From: Umezawaea endophytica
GTDB taxonomy: Bacteria > Actinomycetota > Actinomycetes > Mycobacteriales > Pseudonocardiaceae
Length of the DNA: 64,000 bases
Direction of reading: 5' to 3'
Assembly: GCF_025061645.1 (NCBI RefSeq)
Contig: NZ_JANYMP010000001.1
Coordinates: 323,591 to 387,590, forward strand
Made by a program: the position numbers and the translations under genes. The notes below the pieces were generated by a model, which did not search any database, had not been told where the DNA came from, and saw only the letters and a program-made list of their open reading frames with translations. Shown here piece after piece: positions 61,155 to 64,000 of this stretch (position 1 is its first letter; the number at the start of each line of letters is the position of its first letter).

Positions 61155-63071
61155 ATGACCCGCACCGACATCCCGCTACTCCCGTCGCGCACCGCGGCGA
61201 CGGCCGTCGACCCCGCGACCCCACCGAGCAGGCGGCTGCGCGTCGCACTGGTGAACATGCCGTGGGCCAGGGTCAACGCCCCGTCCATCCAGTGCGGACT
61301 CCTCCAGGCCATCACCCGCCGCGCCGGGCACGACTGCGACACCCAGTACCTGAACATCGAGTTCGCCGCGTTCCTCGGCGGTCCCGGCTACGAGAAGATC
61401 GCGATGATGGACGCGATGCGGGACTACTTCCTCGGCGAGTGGCTGTTCTCCTACGCCGCGTTCGGCGAGGTCCTGCCGCCCGCGGACTACCTCGCCGCCT
61501 TCCCCGAGGTCGAGTCGGACTGGGCCGAGTGGACCGACGGGGACCGGGAGGACCTGGTCCGGACGCAGCGGGAACGGCTGCCGCGGTGGATCGCCGACGT
61601 CGCCGCGCGGCCGGAGTGGGCCGACTACGACGTCGTCGGGTTCACCTCGACGTTCCTGCAGAACACCGCCGCGCTCGCCCTCGGCAAGGCCCTCAAGGAG
61701 AACCACCCCGGGATCTCCCTGGTCTACGGCGGTGCGAACTTCGACAGCGAGATGGGCCTCGAGTACGCGCGGAAGCTGCCCTGGCTCGACTACGTCGTGG
61801 TCGGCGAGGGCGACGTGGCGTTCCCGGCGATCCTCAAGGCCATCGCGGACGGCCGGGAGGTCCGGCTGACGAACGTGCACCGGCACGGCCACCCGTCCGC
61901 GCCCACGGCGAACGACCGGCTGGGGCCCGCAGGGCTCGACGACCTCCCGATCCCGGAGTACAAGGACTACTTCGACGCGCTGAACAGGTTCGGCCGCCTC
62001 AACGTCCTGCCGGAGGACCAGATCCGGCTGCCGGTCGAGTTCTCCCGCGGCTGCTGGTGGGGGCAGAAGCACCACTGCACGTTCTGCGGGCTGAACGCGC
62101 TCAACATGGCGTTCCGGGCCAAGTCCGGGCCCCGCGCGGTCGACGAGCTGGCCGCTCTCCTGCGCGAGTACCAGATCGTGCACGTGGACGCCGTGGACAA
62201 CATCCTCGACATGAAGTACCTGACGTCGTTCTGCGCCGAGCTGGCGGAACGGCACTGGGACGTCAACATGTTCTTCGAGGTCAAGGCGAACCTCACCCGC
62301 GAGCAGCTCAGGATCATGCACCTGGCGGGCATCATGCGCGTCCAGCCCGGCATCGAGAGCCTGAGCACCAACGTGCTCAGGCTGATGCGCAAGGGTTCCA
62401 GCGTCCTCATCAACGTCCGCCTGCTGAAGTGGGCGCGGTACTACGGCGTGCACGTCTCGTGGAACCTGCTCGCGGGCTTCCCCGGCGAGACCGAGGAGGA
62501 CTACGCCGAGCAGCTCCGGCTCATCCCCCTGCTGTACCACCTGGAGCCGCCGTCGGGCTGCCGGAAGATCTGGCTCGAACGCTTCAGCCCGTACTACACC
62601 GACGAGTCCTTCGAGATCACGGGCAAACGGCCCCAGGAGTGCTACCGGCACATCTACCCCGCGGACCTGGAACACGCGAAGATCGCCTACTTCTTCGACT
62701 ACCAGGCCACCGGGGTCTCCGACACCACGGTGAAGGCGGTCAACACCGCGATCGAGATCTGGGAGGAGCGCTCGGCGGCGAAGGCGAGCCTGGTCGTGCA
62801 GCGGTTGCCCGGCAGGCTCACGATCGTCGACAAGCGGACCGAGGAGGCGCGCCGCCTGGTGCTGACCGACTGGCGGGCCGACGCCTACGACGCGTGCGGC
62901 GACACCGCGCACACGGCCGCCAAGGTGCGGCAGGTGGTGGCCGCGCGCGGTCACGACGTGGACGTCGAGCGGGTGACGACCTTCCTCGACGGGTGCTGCC
63001 AGGCGGGGATCATGATCTCCGACGAGGGGAAGTACCTCGGTCTCGCCCTGCCCGAGAACCCCGGTTGGTGA
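61155..63071 (+). CDS. radical SAM enzyme of the RiPP-maturation type with N-terminal B12-binding-like domain
   Basis: 638 residues. The N-terminal 220 residues resemble a cobalamin-binding Rossmann domain (VALVNMPWARVNAPSIQCGLLQA ... VVGFTSTF ... VYGGANFDSEMG). The radical SAM core has the unusual cluster motif C-x7-C-x2-C in GCWWGQKHHCTFCGLN, followed by VDNILDMKYL and RVQPGIESLS. This matches the RiPP maturation radical SAM protein group (bacteriocin-type, TIGR03975-like). It probably installs C-methyl or other C-linked changes on the 46-residue peptide. ATG at 61155 follows GGGGGA; stop overlaps the next gene (TGATG). Confidence 0.88.
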   Translation: MTRTDIPLLPSRTAATAVDPATPPSRRLRVALVNMPWARVNAPSIQCGLLQAITRRAGHDCDTQYLNIEFAAFLGGPGYEKIAMMDAMRDYFLGEWLFSYAAFGEVLPPADYLAAFPEVESDWAEWTDGDREDLVRTQRERLPRWIADVAARPEWADYDVVGFTSTFLQNTAALALGKALKENHPGISLVYGGANFDSEMGLEYARKLPWLDYVVVGEGDVAFPAILKAIADGREVRLTNVHRHGHPSAPTANDRLGPAGLDDLPIPEYKDYFDALNRFGRLNVLPEDQIRLPVEFSRGCWWGQKHHCTFCGLNALNMAFRAKSGPRAVDELAALLREYQIVHVDAVDNILDMKYLTSFCAELAERHWDVNMFFEVKANLTREQLRIMHLAGIMRVQPGIESLSTNVLRLMRKGSSVLINVRLLKWARYYGVHVSWNLLAGFPGETEEDYAEQLRLIPLLYHLEPPSGCRKIWLERFSPYYTDESFEITGKRPQECYRHIYPADLEHAKIAYFFDYQATGVSDTTVKAVNTAIEIWEERSAAKASLVVQRLPGRLTIVDKRTEEARRLVLTDWRADAYDACGDTAHTAAKVRQVVAARGHDVDVERVTTFLDGCCQAGIMISDEGKYLGLALPENPGW

Positions 63072-64000
63072 TGGCGGGCGCGCACCTGCCCGCGCTCGGG
63101 CGAGAGGTGGCCACCCGGTTGGCGACGTCCGAGGGAGCGGACGCCGCCTTCCTGGCGGGTGGCACCGCCGTGGGGCTCGGCAGCGGATCCAGCGACCTCG
63201 ACGTGTACCTGGTCGGTCCGGGGCTGCGCGAGTCCCGGCGGCAGCTCTTCGCCGACGGCGTCCGGGTCGACGTCCAGGTGCTCGCCACCGAGCGGCTGGA
63301 CGCGCTCGTCGACAGCGTCGTGCTCGACTACCCGGCGCCCTCGCGCGACCGGGTGGGGGACGCCGACCTGGCGGTGGCCGTGCGGCTGCTCACCGCGGAC
63401 GTCGTCACCGACACCGGCCACCTCACGACCCTGAAGGAACGGCTGACCGCCTGCCCGCTCCCGTTGCGCCGCAGGGTCGTCAGCGGGTGGGCGCGCGTCG
63501 CGTACTCGGCCGTCGAGGACGTCGCCGGGTTGCGGGGGTCCGCGGACCGGCTCGACCTGGACGCCGCGGCCACGGCGGGCCACCGGGCCCTGCTCGCCGC
63601 GGGCAAGGCGCTGGCCGCGGGGTGCGGCGACCTGCACCAGGGCGAGAAGTGGGTGTGGCACCAGCTCGCCCGCAGCGCGCCCGCCGCCTTCCCGCTCGAC
63701 GAGTACCGGCGCCTCGCGCACCCCGGCGCACCGGAACCGGGTTCCCCCCACGGTTTCGCGGAACTCGCCGCGTTCGTCCAGACCTGCCTGGTCGCGGCGA
63801 TGACCCTCGGCTGGTGGGAGGTCCCGCTGGAGCACTGGCCCGGTTGGACGGACGGGGGCGGACCGCTGCGGCGGGCCGGGTTCTTCGTCCCGTGCTCGTC
63901 CGACGCCGGGACGGTCGTCGTCGGACCCGGCGCGCGGCTGTTCCGGGCGCCGCCGGAGGCCCTGCTGGTGTGGGGCCTGTGCGACGGCGCGTCCCCGGAC
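63071..64000 (+). CDS. nucleotidyltransferase-domain protein with C-terminal PqqD/RRE-like segment, 3' end outside window
   Basis: At least 310 residues, running off the right edge. GGTAVGLGSGSSDLDVYLV near residue 30 is the pol-beta nucleotidyltransferase signature with its acidic pair; the third acidic residue is likely in VRVDVQV. A helical region follows. The last visible part (VVVGPGARLFRAPPEALL, then VWGLCDGASPD) resembles the beta-strand and helix of PqqD-like RiPP recognition elements, which typically read ...A..LWxLCDG. Coupled to the radical SAM gene by TGATG. A peptide-binding nucleotidyltransferase acting in the RiPP pathway is inferred. Confidence 0.66.
   Translation, partial: MAGAHLPALGREVATRLATSEGADAAFLAGGTAVGLGSGSSDLDVYLVGPGLRESRRQLFADGVRVDVQVLATERLDALVDSVVLDYPAPSRDRVGDADLAVAVRLLTADVVTDTGHLTTLKERLTACPLPLRRRVVSGWARVAYSAVEDVAGLRGSADRLDLDAAATAGHRALLAAGKALAAGCGDLHQGEKWVWHQLARSAPAAFPLDEYRRLAHPGAPEPGSPHGFAELAAFVQTCLVAAMTLGWWEVPLEHWPGWTDGGGPLRRAGFFVPCSSDAGTVVVGPGARLFRAPPEALLVWGLCDGASPD

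Overview
The window is high-GC actinobacterial DNA: GTG and TTG starts are common, genes are often coupled by 4-8 bp overlaps, and most regulators are TetR, PadR, AraC, Rrf2 or BTAD/SARP proteins. Gene content (secreted glucan and galactan hydrolases, a calerythrin-like EF-hand module, a SARP, two biosynthetic loci) suggests a filamentous actinomycete, perhaps Pseudonocardiales (Saccharothrix/Lentzea-like). That placement is inference. No rRNA, tRNA, CRISPR array, transposase or integrase was seen.

Layout. 1-9.1 kb is an organosulfur-type scavenging locus: a dipeptide-class ABC permease and binding lipoprotein, a cytoplasmic molybdopterin sulfoxide/N-oxide reductase, an acyl-CoA-dehydrogenase-like monooxygenase, an SsuD-like FMN monooxygenase, a LysR regulator and a flavin reductase, with matching LysR-type boxes in two promoters. 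9.1-26 kb is mixed accessory and housekeeping material: SnoaL-like protein, ADP-ribosylglycohydrolase, GH87-like glucanase, PadR regulator, MucR-like repeat protein, NYN-cold-shock fusion, methyltransferase, DUF4037-like protein, a repeat-built secreted protein, SGNH hydrolase with FnIII domains, a lipase fused to four EF-hands, an N-terminally deleted alpha-galactosidase behind an intact LacI-type operator, a small membrane protein, and an SDR/AraC divergent pair.

26.1-46.4 kb is the first biosynthetic locus. A ThiG-like protein faces a very tight operon that starts with a 31-residue acidic peptide and continues with an MFS exporter, aldo/keto reductase, free-standing condensation domain, penicillin-acylase-type Ntn hydrolase, a FAAL-ACP-C-A-PCP NRPS, a KS-AT-KR-ACP PKS, a luciferase-like monooxygenase, a class IV aminotransferase and, last, a stand-alone lanthipeptide (LanM) dehydratase domain without its cyclase. 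Ribosomal-peptide chemistry and assembly-line chemistry are thus placed in one transcription unit. The product is unknown. A lipidated, possibly acylase-activated peptide or amine is a reasonable inference.

46.4-54.7 kb is a run of ordinary genes: F420-type Ddn-like protein, membrane proteins, secreted EEP phosphodiesterase, MBL hydrolase with an Rrf2 regulator, two paralogous TetR regulators flanking a quinone oxidoreductase, a serine hydrolase and a 2Fe-2S ferredoxin.

55.1 kb to the end is a second biosynthetic locus of RiPP type: a SARP regulator, a 46-residue candidate precursor peptide, a pyruvate-phosphate-dikinase-like enzyme that lacks the ATP-grasp domain, an ABC exporter (one ATPase, two permeases), a CX7CX2C radical SAM enzyme of the RiPP-maturation type, and a nucleotidyltransferase whose C-terminus, cut by the window edge, looks like a PqqD/RRE peptide-binding domain.
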